The position numbers were made by a program, and so were the translations under genes. The notes beneath the pieces were generated by a model. It was not told the DNA's origin. It ran no database searches and saw only the letters and a list, made by a program, of their open reading frames with translations. From assembly GCA_022563535.1 (NCBI GenBank), contig JADFNE010000002.1, positions 1 through 64,000 on the forward strand: 64,000 nucleotides of DNA, in the 5' to 3' direction. This document shows, piece after piece, positions 18,966 to 28,699 of this stretch. This DNA comes from Myxococcales bacterium. Lineage in GTDB: Bacteria; Myxococcota_A; UBA9160; UBA4427. How positions within the stretch are numbered: the stretch's first letter is position 1; every line of letters begins with the position of its first letter.

Positions 18966-21900
18966 ATGATACGGTTTCTGCTAATCGCCGGATTTCTCCT
19001 CCTCACCGCAAGCCCCGGTTCAGCCCAGGTCTTCGTCTCGCCAACTACGACCTACACCTTGTCCTTCACCGACGCCCTCGGAACTACGAAGATGGGACTC
19101 GCGTACGATGGAACGAACTACTGGACGGTCACCGGTGGATTTTCCTCTGGTGAACGTCTAGCGCAGTACGACACCAACGGGGCGCTGATTTCCAAATTCT
19201 CTCCCGGGCGAGACTTTCGCTCCATCTTCAGGAACCAGGCAGGTGAAGCGTTCTCTCGAAGTTACAACTCCCCTGCCATTGAAAAGCAGACGTCGCCCGG
19301 TGTCTTCAGTGCGCATGCGACTCTCGCAGCCAACTCACTCGACCCACAGTCTACTGTCGTCCTCAACGGTGCGGGAACCGAGTACATCGCTCACGGCCCC
19401 AGCACTGGAGGGTCGGGCGGTGGCACGATCAGTCGCTGGGATCTGAACGGAAACTCATTGGGAACGGTCTCACTGTCCGGTTACGGCAGCGTCGCCGGGG
19501 AGAACGATGTACCGAACAACGTCAGCCTGGCCGCAGTTGGCGATCTCTGGCTGACCTCGAGTGACGGCGTGCTCTCGGCCTGGAACAGCAGTGGCAACCG
19601 TCTCGACCAGACGGCCCTCGTCGATGCGGGAACTCTATTCGGTGACAAGTGGACCCTGAGCTACGCGAGGGGAATGGTTTGGCTGGTCAACGCCGACCAG
19701 TGGCAGGGCTACGACGTTTTTCCGGGACAGAATCCGTATCTGTTCGCCGCAGATGGCTCCGGCGGCAACCTCAGCAACCTGATGCTCTTGAACGCCTTAA
19801 CGGGTTTGGTGGAGCAGGTGATTGGTCCCATTGGCTATTCCGTCACCGGGCTGGCACTGCATCCCTCCGGTGTACTCTTTGGTTCTACTTCCCTTGACGA
19901 TCCTGTGTCACCGGGGCATCTCATTCGTATCAACCCGATCACCGGGGCGGGGACCCTGGTGGGAGACTTCGGACTTGCGGACCACACGATGGCCGACCTC
20001 ACCGTGGCCTACACCGGCTCAGTCTTTGAGCTGAGGGGCTGGACCGAGTTCACTGCATCGGCATCCGCACCCAAGAACAGGCTCTTCCGTATCGACATGG
20101 AGACGGGCGCGGCCACCCAGCTCAGCGATTCGGGTTTGATCAACCCCGCCGGGGTGGGGCTGGCGACACAGCCGGACGAAACCCTCTTCTTCTCGGGTTA
20201 TGGTGCGAACGGTCTCCTGCATACTCTTACCGTCGCCGGAGTCGCGACCAGCGTCGCCACCATTTCGGGATCGGGTCAGACCGGAAGTATCAACGCCATG
20301 AGCTCCTGGAAGAACGGAGCGCTAGTAGCTTCCGTCGAGCTCGCGGGCGCGAACCGAATGCTGATTTCGATCGGCTCCAACACCGCCGCGGCGACCCCGA
20401 TTGGCAACACGGTGAATAACCTCGACGCGTTGGCCTTCTCGGCGTGCACGGTTCACGGAATTCCCAACTCCGGCTTCGGACCCGGCGTGGCGAGTTGGAC
20501 CAGCGTCGGTGCCGTAGAGGCTGTTACCGAGGATTTTGGCGTACAGAGCCAAATCGGTGCTCACCTGGCATATTTGTCTACGGCCTCGCTTGGCGGTCCG
20601 GCTCCGGTGGACGCCGCAACCCTGGATAGCTTGGCGGGTGGACCGCTGTCATCCATCGCCACGGACACCGTGGTCGAAGGCTCGGCCATGCGGGTCGAAT
20701 TCGAGACCCAGATGGCCGCAATTCTGTTTGTCCGCGGTCAATTTCTGACCAATGAGGGGACGCCGAGCTCGTTCAACGATTTTTCCTTCGTGAGTACCGG
20801 CACGGCGTCGCTGTTTTCCGACACGAACAACTCGTCATTCGACCCGTCCTACTTCACAACGTTCGCCGAACAAGGCGCAGGTTATTTCGAAGAGTTCTTA
20901 CCCATCGGCAGCCACTTCGTGTCGCTAGGTGTCGCCGACGTAAGAGATGCGTCAGTCGACTCTGCTCTTCTGGTCGATCAGGTCGTGCTTCATCGTTCCT
21001 TCCTCGGCCACGTTGCCGGCACGGTCGAAGCATGCAACGTACTCAGTCGCGTACGGGCAATCGATTCGCCTGTCATCAACAACATCGACCTGGCCCAGAC
21101 GACGCTCGTGCCCGTGGAGCTCACCGATTTGCCGGATCGACCGGCGGTTACCTTCACCATCACCCCCGCCAGTCTCGAGCCGCTGGTACGGATCGAATTC
21201 AGCGACTGCTTGGGAAACACGGGAGGCGCAACTTTCATCTCCAATCTCGACGTAGAGCGCGAGGAGGACGGCACGCGTTACTCCAAGGTCTACCACTATT
21301 TCCAATCGGCAGGGGAACGGGACGGTGAGGTCTGTGGCTACCAGATCAGTGGACTGCCCGGAGCCGTGGGGATTGTTGCAGTGACGATCGGGGGCGAGAC
21401 TCGGATACCGGAGGCAGGCGCGGACCCTCCCATTGTCGTTTGCACCGGGGAGGAGTGCGGCGGACTTTTGGAGGATCCCGACAGGGCGGCGGCCAATTTC
21501 ATTCCCGAAGAGGGCGGGGACTTCCGCTGGCTGGACGATGCCTCGCTCCACGGAAAGGGTATCTGCACCGGGCCGGACGAACAGGGCCCACCGATGACCG
21601 GCAACGGAGACATCGCCACCTACGAATACATCCTGGAAGCAGGCGCCACGGGCTGGGATTGCTGCACGTACCAGTGGACAGGCCTCGACGGCGTCGACTC
21701 CGAGGTGGGTTACGTCGTCTTCCAGCTCCCGGAAGGAAGCTTTCCGGTTACGCCCAACAATGATGCCGACGAACTTCTTGATCTCTGCGACGACGACGAC
21801 GACAACGACGGGCTGCCCGACACCGCGGAGACTGGAACGGGAATCTACGTATCCCCCAGCGATACGGGCACGGATCCGCTGCTGTTCGACACTGACGGGG

Positions 21901-22091
21901 ACGGCTACGGGGATTGGGAGGAGGTGCAGGCAGGCACGGACCCGAACGATTTCAACTCCCAGCCGGGCAGCCCAGAAGTGCCCGCGCTCTCGCGACCCCT
22001 CCAGTCATTGCTAGTGCTTCTACTGTTGGGCATTGGGTCTGTATTCATCCTTCCCGGCCTGCCCGACGGCCGATTTTCCCGACGCTCCTGA
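18966..22091 (+). CDS. Large surface protein with IPTL-CTERM-like sorting tail
   Basis: From the ATG at 18966 the product has 1041 residues and a cleavable signal peptide (LLIAGFLLLTASPGSAQ). About 420 residues follow with repeated strands of the kind found in beta-propellers (GLAYDGTNYWTV, GVGLATQPDETLFF). Then come further beta-rich regions, an Asp-rich thrombospondin type 3-like calcium-binding segment (DDDDDNDGLPD and DTDGDGYGDWEEVQAGTDP), and a C-terminal tail (about 1005-1041) with VPALS, a hydrophobic helix and an Arg-rich end. That tail resembles IPTL-CTERM sorting signals. It ends 28 bp before the CHAT exoprotein and is probably in the same operon. It may be a surface partner or substrate of the CHAT protease, which is inference only. 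The start has a weak ribosome binding site. Confidence 0.8.
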   Translation: MIRFLLIAGFLLLTASPGSAQVFVSPTTTYTLSFTDALGTTKMGLAYDGTNYWTVTGGFSSGERLAQYDTNGALISKFSPGRDFRSIFRNQAGEAFSRSYNSPAIEKQTSPGVFSAHATLAANSLDPQSTVVLNGAGTEYIAHGPSTGGSGGGTISRWDLNGNSLGTVSLSGYGSVAGENDVPNNVSLAAVGDLWLTSSDGVLSAWNSSGNRLDQTALVDAGTLFGDKWTLSYARGMVWLVNADQWQGYDVFPGQNPYLFAADGSGGNLSNLMLLNALTGLVEQVIGPIGYSVTGLALHPSGVLFGSTSLDDPVSPGHLIRINPITGAGTLVGDFGLADHTMADLTVAYTGSVFELRGWTEFTASASAPKNRLFRIDMETGAATQLSDSGLINPAGVGLATQPDETLFFSGYGANGLLHTLTVAGVATSVATISGSGQTGSINAMSSWKNGALVASVELAGANRMLISIGSNTAAATPIGNTVNNLDALAFSACTVHGIPNSGFGPGVASWTSVGAVEAVTEDFGVQSQIGAHLAYLSTASLGGPAPVDAATLDSLAGGPLSSIATDTVVEGSAMRVEFETQMAAILFVRGQFLTNEGTPSSFNDFSFVSTGTASLFSDTNNSSFDPSYFTTFAEQGAGYFEEFLPIGSHFVSLGVADVRDASVDSALLVDQVVLHRSFLGHVAGTVEACNVLSRVRAIDSPVINNIDLAQTTLVPVELTDLPDRPAVTFTITPASLEPLVRIEFSDCLGNTGGATFISNLDVEREEDGTRYSKVYHYFQSAGERDGEVCGYQISGLPGAVGIVAVTIGGETRIPEAGADPPIVVCTGEECGGLLEDPDRAAANFIPEEGGDFRWLDDASLHGKGICTGPDEQGPPMTGNGDIATYEYILEAGATGWDCCTYQWTGLDGVDSEVGYVVFQLPEGSFPVTPNNDADELLDLCDDDDDNDGLPDTAETGTGIYVSPSDTGTDPLLFDTDGDGYGDWEEVQAGTDPNDFNSQPGSPEVPALSRPLQSLLVLLLLGIGSVFILPGLPDGRFSRRS

Positions 22092-22119
22092 TCAAGATCC
22101 CGTGATCCGAACCTTGCCG

Positions 22120-25100
22120 ATGTCATTGGTTAAAATTGCGCTCGGCGTCGGGCTGCTTCTTCTTTATTCGACCTTTGCGCCCGCCGACGTGATCCGTGAC
22201 GGCACACTCGGCCCCGGTGTCGAAGTCCAGCCCGTCGGTCCCGACTACCTGATCCCATCCACGATGGGTGAAATCGTGGGGGGCAGGAATCTATTCCACA
22301 GTTTCTCGGAGTTCAGCCTGGGCCTCGATGGCAATGGCGATCGTCAGAATGCCGAGTTCTCTGGCCCCGATTCGATCGAAAACCTGCTGATCCGAGTGAC
22401 CGGAGACCAGCGCTCCGACCTGGATGGAAGGCTCCGCTCCACCATCTTCGGCGCGAATGTCTTCTTCATGAACCCGAACGGTGTGATATTCGGTCCCGAC
22501 GCCACTCTCGATGTCAGGGGCACCTTCGCAGTCACTACGTCGGACTACCTGAGACTCGGAAGTCTCGCGGGGGGCGGGATCTTCCACGCCACGCAGCCCG
22601 AACTCTCGCTGCTGAGCTTCGAGGACCCGTCGGCCTATGGCTTCGTAGGAGCGCCGGAACCCATTGAAGTGCACGGGAGCCGGCTCGAAGCGCCCAGTAT
22701 CAACATTACGGATCCAGAACAGCTTTTCGAAGGCGTGGCCTTCGTCGGCGGGGATCTGCTGTTCGAGGGACGAGGGGTGGGAGGGAGCCTCGCCTACCTG
22801 TCATCCCAGGTGGGGCAAATCGAGCTGGTAAGTGTCGCTTCGCCGGGCGAGGCACTCATCACCGAATCGGGCATTGAAGTGGACGGCTTCTCGGAGCTGG
22901 GCGACATCAAGATTGTCGACGACTTCGTGGTGAGCTCGGGCGGCGTGTCGCCTGGGGCTGGGCTCTTGAACTCGATCGTATTGGCCGGGGCCGGGGACAT
23001 CAACGTCCGGGGCGGGAGCCTGCTCGTCGAGGATTCGGAGATCCGGGCATTTACCGGCGGTTCGCTGGCGGGGGGGACGGTCGACATCGACGTTACCGGG
23101 GATGTCGTGTTGCGACGGGTGGTGTCGGAGAATCGTGTCGGCATTGATACGCAAAATGGTGTTCAGACACCGTTCTTCTTCTTCGGCGGAACCGGCGCTG
23201 CCGGTGACGTGCTGATCGCGGCTCGCAACATCCTACTGGAGAACGGCGCCGTGATCTCCAGCGTGAGCAAGTCAGACGGCCCGGGCGGCGCCATCGAGCT
23301 GCGCGCCGAAGAGAGCATCGAGATTGTGGGCCGGGGGCCAGGCGGAATCCGCAGCGCGCTCTTCGTAAACGCCGAGGGAACACGAGAAGCCGGAAGCATC
23401 CTGCTGCAGGCGCCGCGTATCGAGCTCGCTGACGAAGCAGCGGTCGTGGCGGAGACCCGCAATGACGCGGGCGATGCCGGCGAGATCGTGGTGAATGCCC
23501 GGGAACTCATCCTCACTGGGAACGCGAGGATCGACAGCAGCACCCGCGGCACGGGGGACGGCGGAGAAATTTTCATCGGCCGAGACCAGCCTCTGGAACT
23601 TCTGCGCATTTCAGGCCGGACGTCGGATGAGGAGTTCTCCGGTATCACAGCTCTCTCCCAGCCAGGGGCGCAGGGGCCAGCCGGCAGTATCGACATCCGG
23701 GCCGACACCGTCGAGATCTTCGACGGGGGCGAGATCAGTAGCGGAAGCCTGAGCGATGCGCTGGCTGGAAGCGTGACGCTCGAGGTCGGTGACCTCGTAC
23801 TCTCGAGCGGTACCATCGCGACATCGGCTCCCCTGTCCGATGGGGGCGACATCAACATCACCGCAAGTAACGGGGTGACGCTCCGAGACGGCAGTCGGAT
23901 TTCAGCCAGTGTCGGAGGCGGCGAGGGCGGCAGCGTCACAATCAGCGAGCCCGAGTTCGTGTTGCTCCGCGACGCCAGCGTCGTCAGCGCAAGCGCAGCG
24001 ACGTCACCGGGTACCGGTGGCCGCATCGAGTTCACCACCGGGGCGTTCTTCGCCGCGCCCGACAGTCAAGTTACCGCCTCGGCCCCCGGCGGCCCGGAGT
24101 TTCAGGGAACGGTGGAAATTACTTCCCCCGTCAACGATCTCGAGAGTCAGCTGAGTCCGCTGCAGACGAAGTTTTTGGATGCCGCCTCCAAGCTGCAGCC
24201 GACCTGCGCTGCTCGAACCGGCGCGGGCCCGGTGGGTACCTTCACGGTTTCAAGTCACCCCGGGCTGCCGGCCGCGCCGGACGGCCCGCTAATCGCGTTT
24301 GAGGACATCGGACCAATCGACGCGGATCTCCTCACGGCTGTCGCTGCGAAACATGAAACTGTGTCGGCTGCGAATCGCCTGTTGACAGCCGGTGCGCACG
24401 CCTTTCGGAGCGGCCACTTTGCGGAGGCGGAAGTCGAATACCTGCGCGCATCGGATCTTTATGCCGCGGTGGCGGAGCCGGCGGCGCGGGTCGCCGCCCT
24501 GCGCGGGCTGGCCCAGAGCCAACTGGCGAAAGGACGATACGCCGAATCCGCGAAGACCCTGAACGAAGCCGTGTCCGTCGCGAGAACCCAACGGAAGCCC
24601 ATTTCGTTGGCGTCGCTTTACGGAAGTCTGGGCAACGCCTACCTAGCGCTCGGCCAGGTCGACAAGGCAGAGGAGTACCTGCGCAAAGCAATCGACTTCG
24701 CTCGCCAGAGTTCGGATCCGGGCCTCGCCCGGCTTCACAACAACCTGGGAAACCTCCACGCTACCCAGCAGCAACTCGAAGCAGCGCTGGCCGCGTACGG
24801 AAAGAGCGCGCGGTTGGCGGGGGAGGCACGGTGGCCTGAGGAGCAGGCTCGAGCACTCGCAAATGCCGCCCTCACTGCGCTAGAAGCGAGTCAGACGAGC
24901 CGAGCGTGGTCACTGATGGAGAGTGCCAGCACTCAGGCGGCGGAACTTTCCGCCAGTCACGCATCCGTTTCGATCTGGATTCAACTGGGCAGCTCCTACA
25001 TGCGACTCGCCGACAGTTCGACCTCCCACCGCGAGGACGGCCTTCTCTCCGCTCACCGGGAACTCAGTCGGGCGGTTTCGCAAGCCAAGGAACTCGGTGA

Positions 25101-26577
25101 TGACCGGGCGCTCAGCTACGCGCTGGGGTATCTGGGCTCCCTCTACCAACGTGAGAATCGAATCCGCGAGGCGCTCTACTTGACGCGCGAGGCCTTGCAA
25201 GTGGGAGAAAAAGCCGCGTCCGAGTCGGTCTACCGCTGGAACTACCAGGAAGGGGAGCTTCTCTGGGCCCTGGGCCGGCCCAATCAGGCACTGGCCTCCT
25301 ATGGCCGAGCCGTGCGGATCCTCGAGAAGTCGCGACAGGAAACCCTGGCCCAATACGGCTCGCCGGTACTTCACTTCCGGCGGATGATGGCTCCAGCTTA
25401 TATCACCTATACCGACGCATTGCTGCGCGCGTCGGACCTGACGACCGAATCAGCGGACAGGAAACGTCTCTGGATCGAGGCGCGGGCGACCATGGAGGCG
25501 TTCAAGGCGGCAGAACTCCGTGATTACTTCCGGGACATGTGCGTCGCCGATTTTGAGGCCCGGAAAGTCGATCTCGACCTGATATCCCGCGAGACGCGAG
25601 CCGCAGTGGTGTACCCGATCCTACTACCGGACCGACTGGAGCTTCTGGTGAGCCTGCCCTCGGGACTCGAACGCTTCACTGTTCCCGTAGACGCTATCGA
25701 ACTCGCTGCGGTGGTGAAGGCCTACCGCCAGAAGCTGATGCTGCGTTGGTCGCGCTTCCCCGCGGAGGCGCATCAGCTCTACACCTGGCTCGTGCAGCCC
25801 TATGTCAACCTCCTGTCCGAGCAAGCTGTCGAGTCGCTGGTGTTCGTCCCGGATGGTGTCCTGCGCACGGTCCCCATGGCGGCTCTCCACGACGGCGAGG
25901 ATTACCTGGTGCGGCGCTACGCAGTGAGCGTGGCCCCGGGACTCTCCTTGCTCGATCCAAAGGAGCACGATGCTGCGAACGCCAAGCTGCTTGCAGTCGG
26001 AGTGAGCGAGCCAGTGCAGGGCTTCCGGGCGCTTCCCGGCGCGGCGCGAGAGGTCGAGGCCCTCCACGAGATTTACGGCGGTCAGGTACTACTGAACGAG
26101 GCCTTCAATTCTGCACGGTTCGCGGATGAGCTGGAGTCGGGGGAACCTGCGCTGGTGCACCTGGCGTCCCACGCGGTCTTCACTGGCGACGCCGCGACGA
26201 GCTTCGTGCTCACCCATGACGGGCGCATAACGATGGAAGAAATTGCCCAGATCGTCGCCCCGACGAACTACAGGAGGCAACCCATCGAGCTGCTGACGCT
26301 CTCGGCATGCGAAACTGCGGCGGGGGACGAACGCGCCGCGCTGGGTCTCGCAGGCGTTGCGATCCGCTCCGGCGCGCGCAGTGCATTGGGGAGCCTGTGG
26401 GCCATCCAGGACGATGCCACGTATAAGTTGATGCTGAGTTTCTACCGAGAGCTGCGGGCCGGAAGCATCTCCAAGACTGAGGCGTTGCGGCGTGCCCAGC
26501 TGGAGCTATTGGACAGTCACCGCTTCTCCGCCCCCTACTACTGGTCGGCCTTCCTTCTCATTGGTAATTGGCAATGA
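22120..26577 (+). CDS. Two-partner-secretion exoprotein with TPRs and CHAT peptidase
   Basis: The 1485-residue protein begins with a signal peptide (1-25). The TPS domain follows (about 26-190) with FFMNPNGVIFGPDATLDVRG (NPNG at 118-121), the region FhaC-type porins recognise. A right-handed beta-helix of Gly/Asp/Ser-rich repeats extends to about 690, then tetratricopeptide repeats (about 740-1090), and a CHAT domain to the end. The CHAT dyad is visible: His1351 in LVHLASHAVF and Cys1397 in LTLSACETAAGDERAALGL. CHAT proteases are caspase relatives. Here the enzyme should be carried to the cell surface or released. The porin gene follows with an ATGA overlap. A GTG six codons upstream is an alternative start. 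Confidence 0.93.
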   Translation: MSLVKIALGVGLLLLYSTFAPADVIRDGTLGPGVEVQPVGPDYLIPSTMGEIVGGRNLFHSFSEFSLGLDGNGDRQNAEFSGPDSIENLLIRVTGDQRSDLDGRLRSTIFGANVFFMNPNGVIFGPDATLDVRGTFAVTTSDYLRLGSLAGGGIFHATQPELSLLSFEDPSAYGFVGAPEPIEVHGSRLEAPSINITDPEQLFEGVAFVGGDLLFEGRGVGGSLAYLSSQVGQIELVSVASPGEALITESGIEVDGFSELGDIKIVDDFVVSSGGVSPGAGLLNSIVLAGAGDINVRGGSLLVEDSEIRAFTGGSLAGGTVDIDVTGDVVLRRVVSENRVGIDTQNGVQTPFFFFGGTGAAGDVLIAARNILLENGAVISSVSKSDGPGGAIELRAEESIEIVGRGPGGIRSALFVNAEGTREAGSILLQAPRIELADEAAVVAETRNDAGDAGEIVVNARELILTGNARIDSSTRGTGDGGEIFIGRDQPLELLRISGRTSDEEFSGITALSQPGAQGPAGSIDIRADTVEIFDGGEISSGSLSDALAGSVTLEVGDLVLSSGTIATSAPLSDGGDINITASNGVTLRDGSRISASVGGGEGGSVTISEPEFVLLRDASVVSASAATSPGTGGRIEFTTGAFFAAPDSQVTASAPGGPEFQGTVEITSPVNDLESQLSPLQTKFLDAASKLQPTCAARTGAGPVGTFTVSSHPGLPAAPDGPLIAFEDIGPIDADLLTAVAAKHETVSAANRLLTAGAHAFRSGHFAEAEVEYLRASDLYAAVAEPAARVAALRGLAQSQLAKGRYAESAKTLNEAVSVARTQRKPISLASLYGSLGNAYLALGQVDKAEEYLRKAIDFARQSSDPGLARLHNNLGNLHATQQQLEAALAAYGKSARLAGEARWPEEQARALANAALTALEASQTSRAWSLMESASTQAAELSASHASVSIWIQLGSSYMRLADSSTSHREDGLLSAHRELSRAVSQAKELGDDRALSYALGYLGSLYQRENRIREALYLTREALQVGEKAASESVYRWNYQEGELLWALGRPNQALASYGRAVRILEKSRQETLAQYGSPVLHFRRMMAPAYITYTDALLRASDLTTESADRKRLWIEARATMEAFKAAELRDYFRDMCVADFEARKVDLDLISRETRAAVVYPILLPDRLELLVSLPSGLERFTVPVDAIELAAVVKAYRQKLMLRWSRFPAEAHQLYTWLVQPYVNLLSEQAVESLVFVPDGVLRTVPMAALHDGEDYLVRRYAVSVAPGLSLLDPKEHDAANAKLLAVGVSEPVQGFRALPGAAREVEALHEIYGGQVLLNEAFNSARFADELESGEPALVHLASHAVFTGDAATSFVLTHDGRITMEEIAQIVAPTNYRRQPIELLTLSACETAAGDERAALGLAGVAIRSGARSALGSLWAIQDDATYKLMLSFYRELRAGSISKTEALRRAQLELLDSHRFSAPYYWSAFLLIGNWQ

Positions 26578-28352
26578 GGCGCATGAATACGGCCATGAGA
26601 TTCAGAACCCAACGCCGGTGGACGGGCGAAAGCCTGTGGATCGCCGCGTGGGTCCTCCTCTGCGCTTGGACTGCAAGCGCCCAGGACGTCCTGCCCGGGC
26701 AAGATCGTCCCGAACTCCCGAGTTACTCCGAGCCGGAACTCGAGTCGCAGGTTCTACAGTTGCCGCTGGTGCCTCGCTTCGAGCCGCCTCCTATAACTCC
26801 GGGAGACGTCCTGCCTCCCCTTCCGCTGGCCGAGGGCGAGGATACAGACGGGCTTCGGGGCGGCAGTCTCGTCACCCTGACCGAGATCCGCGTGTTGGGC
26901 AACACCGTACTGTTACAAGAAACCCTAGACACTGTGCGACGCCCATACCTGGGTCGGGAGCTTGGCTTCGAAGAGTTGCAGGAGCTGCGTGATGCACTCA
27001 CCGCCGCCTACGTGGAGCGTGGTTATGTGACGTCCGGCGCAGTCGTGCGCAGCCAGTCTCTGACCGACGGTGTGCTCGAGGTGTGGATCATCGAGGGAAG
27101 GCTGACTGAAATTCAGGTCCACACCGACGGTCGATTGCATCGAAGCTACGTTGAGCGGCGCATTGCCAGTATGGCGGAGGCCATCGTAAACGTAAACGAT
27201 CTCGAACGGCGACTGCGGGTGCTTCAGCAAGACGAACGCATCCAAGCCCTCGAGGCGTCACTGCTACCGGGCCAACAACGTGGGGAGGCAGTGCTTCGCG
27301 TGCGGGTCATCGAGGCGCGTCCGTACTACGCACGATTCCGCGGCAACAACTACAGCTCGCCCGTCATCGGCTCTGGCCGAGGCGAAATTCTCCTCGGATG
27401 GAACGATGTATCCGGCGGGGGGGACGCCATGCAGGTGGAATACAAAGGTGGAGTAGGGCTCCAGGACGTGCAGGTACGCTACGAGGTTCCGCTCAACGCC
27501 TACGACACCCGCTTCGGGCTACACCTGCGTCGCACCTGGACGGATGTAGTAGAGGCGCCCTTCGACGACTTCGGGATCAAGGGAGAGACAGCCACCTACG
27601 GGTTCAGTCTGAGGCACCCGTTCTATCGCACACCCGAGACCACGGTGGAGACTTTCTTGCGCGGAGAGTGGCGCCGTAGCAAGACCTTTCTTTTCGGCGA
27701 ACCATTCTCCTTCGTGTCCGGGCCAGACGCCGGGGTCAGCAAGCTGGCGGTACTGCGCCTCGGAGGAAACTGGACCTGGCGCGCGGATGGTCATGTGCTG
27801 GCGGCGCGCAGCGTCTTCAACATCGGGCTGCCGATTTTCGGCGCTACTGATCACTCCGGCGACATTCCCGACGGGAAGTTTTTTTCGTGGCTAGGTCAGG
27901 TGCAATGGGCCGAGCGCCTACCGAACTTCTGGGACGTGCAAATCCTGGCGCGGGCGGACGTCCAGCTCTCGGACCGTCCCCTGTTGGGCATTGAACAGTT
28001 CGCGGTGGGTGGCCACGCTACCGTCCGCGGCTATCGCGAGAATCGACTCGTCAGGGACAATGGTCTGGTCGGCTCGCTCGAGATCCGGGTACCAGTGCCG
28101 TTTCCAAGCTGGGGGGGATGGCAGCCGCACTTCGCCTTGACTCCCTTCTTCGACGCCGGTTACTCGTGGAACACGGATCGAATGGAGATCGGCGCCACCA
28201 CCCTTTTGAGCGCCGGCATCGGCGGCCGCCTCGCGATCAACGAGAACATCCTTGTCGACGTCAACTGGGGCAAGGCATTGAACGATGTGGAAACTGTCGG
28301 GGATGATCTCCAGGACAACGGTCTCCACATAGGTGCCAGCTATACCTGGTGA
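26574..28352 (+). CDS. ShlB/FhaC-type two-partner-secretion porin
   Basis: The 592-residue protein is the outer-membrane transporter for the preceding exoprotein. It has a signal peptide (cleavage near ASAQD), a proline-rich linker, POTRA domains (about 95-250; the first contains LTEIRVLGNTVL), and a C-terminal 16-strand barrel. The conserved lid-loop motif VRGY is at 484-487 (ATVRGYREN), and the end, LHIGASYTW, has a terminal aromatic residue as required for BAM insertion. The ATG at 26574 overlaps the exoprotein's TGA (ATGA), so the pair is translationally coupled. Other ATG codons lie a few codons downstream. Confidence 0.94.
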   Translation: MRRMNTAMRFRTQRRWTGESLWIAAWVLLCAWTASAQDVLPGQDRPELPSYSEPELESQVLQLPLVPRFEPPPITPGDVLPPLPLAEGEDTDGLRGGSLVTLTEIRVLGNTVLLQETLDTVRRPYLGRELGFEELQELRDALTAAYVERGYVTSGAVVRSQSLTDGVLEVWIIEGRLTEIQVHTDGRLHRSYVERRIASMAEAIVNVNDLERRLRVLQQDERIQALEASLLPGQQRGEAVLRVRVIEARPYYARFRGNNYSSPVIGSGRGEILLGWNDVSGGGDAMQVEYKGGVGLQDVQVRYEVPLNAYDTRFGLHLRRTWTDVVEAPFDDFGIKGETATYGFSLRHPFYRTPETTVETFLRGEWRRSKTFLFGEPFSFVSGPDAGVSKLAVLRLGGNWTWRADGHVLAARSVFNIGLPIFGATDHSGDIPDGKFFSWLGQVQWAERLPNFWDVQILARADVQLSDRPLLGIEQFAVGGHATVRGYRENRLVRDNGLVGSLEIRVPVPFPSWGGWQPHFALTPFFDAGYSWNTDRMEIGATTLLSAGIGGRLAINENILVDVNWGKALNDVETVGDDLQDNGLHIGASYTW

Positions 28353-28377
28353 GCAGCCGAACACCTCACACCTGGGA

Positions 28378-28479
28378 ATGATCGACGCCTGGCGCACCGT
28401 CGGTGAGATGGGACGCAAGCGGGGACTCAGTCGCTACGTCGAGAGAGCCGAACGACACCTGCGCGACTTGAGCAACTAG
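28378..28479 (+). CDS. Very short ORF or gene remnant after the porin gene
   Basis: A 33-residue frame from ATG 28378 reads basic and amphipathic (GRKRGLSRYVERAERHL). It could be the last helix of a lost gene, a small peptide, or chance. It lies between the porin gene and the right repeat copy; no ribosome binding site is clear. Confidence 0.2.
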   Translation: MIDAWRTVGEMGRKRGLSRYVERAERHLRDLSN

Positions 28480-28627
28480 TCGTCCTGGCGGTGCGGGTCG
28501 GAAGTCTTCGAACTTGTCTCCGTATTCTTCGGGCCGCCCGCATCGGAGCAATTTACCAGGGATTCCGCGCAATTTGTCATACTGCGACTTATCGGCGGAA
28601 TCTAAACATCAGCTTCTTTTTCCTATC

Positions 28628-28699
28628 CTCCGCGCGGGGCATCGAACCCCGAACCTAGTGGTTAAGAGCCACTTGCTCTGCCAATTGAGCTACGCGCCC
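28628..28699 (-). pseudogene. tRNA-Lys copy with broken acceptor stem
   Basis: It is near-identical to the tRNA-Lys at 13542-13617 from position 1 through the T arm, with the same CTT anticodon. However, the 3' acceptor strand is CGCGGAG instead of CGCGCTC, so pairs 1-3 cannot form, and no CCA is encoded. The T-loop has one change. It is almost certainly non-functional and marks the point where the island's right end interrupted the original tRNA. Confidence 0.8.
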
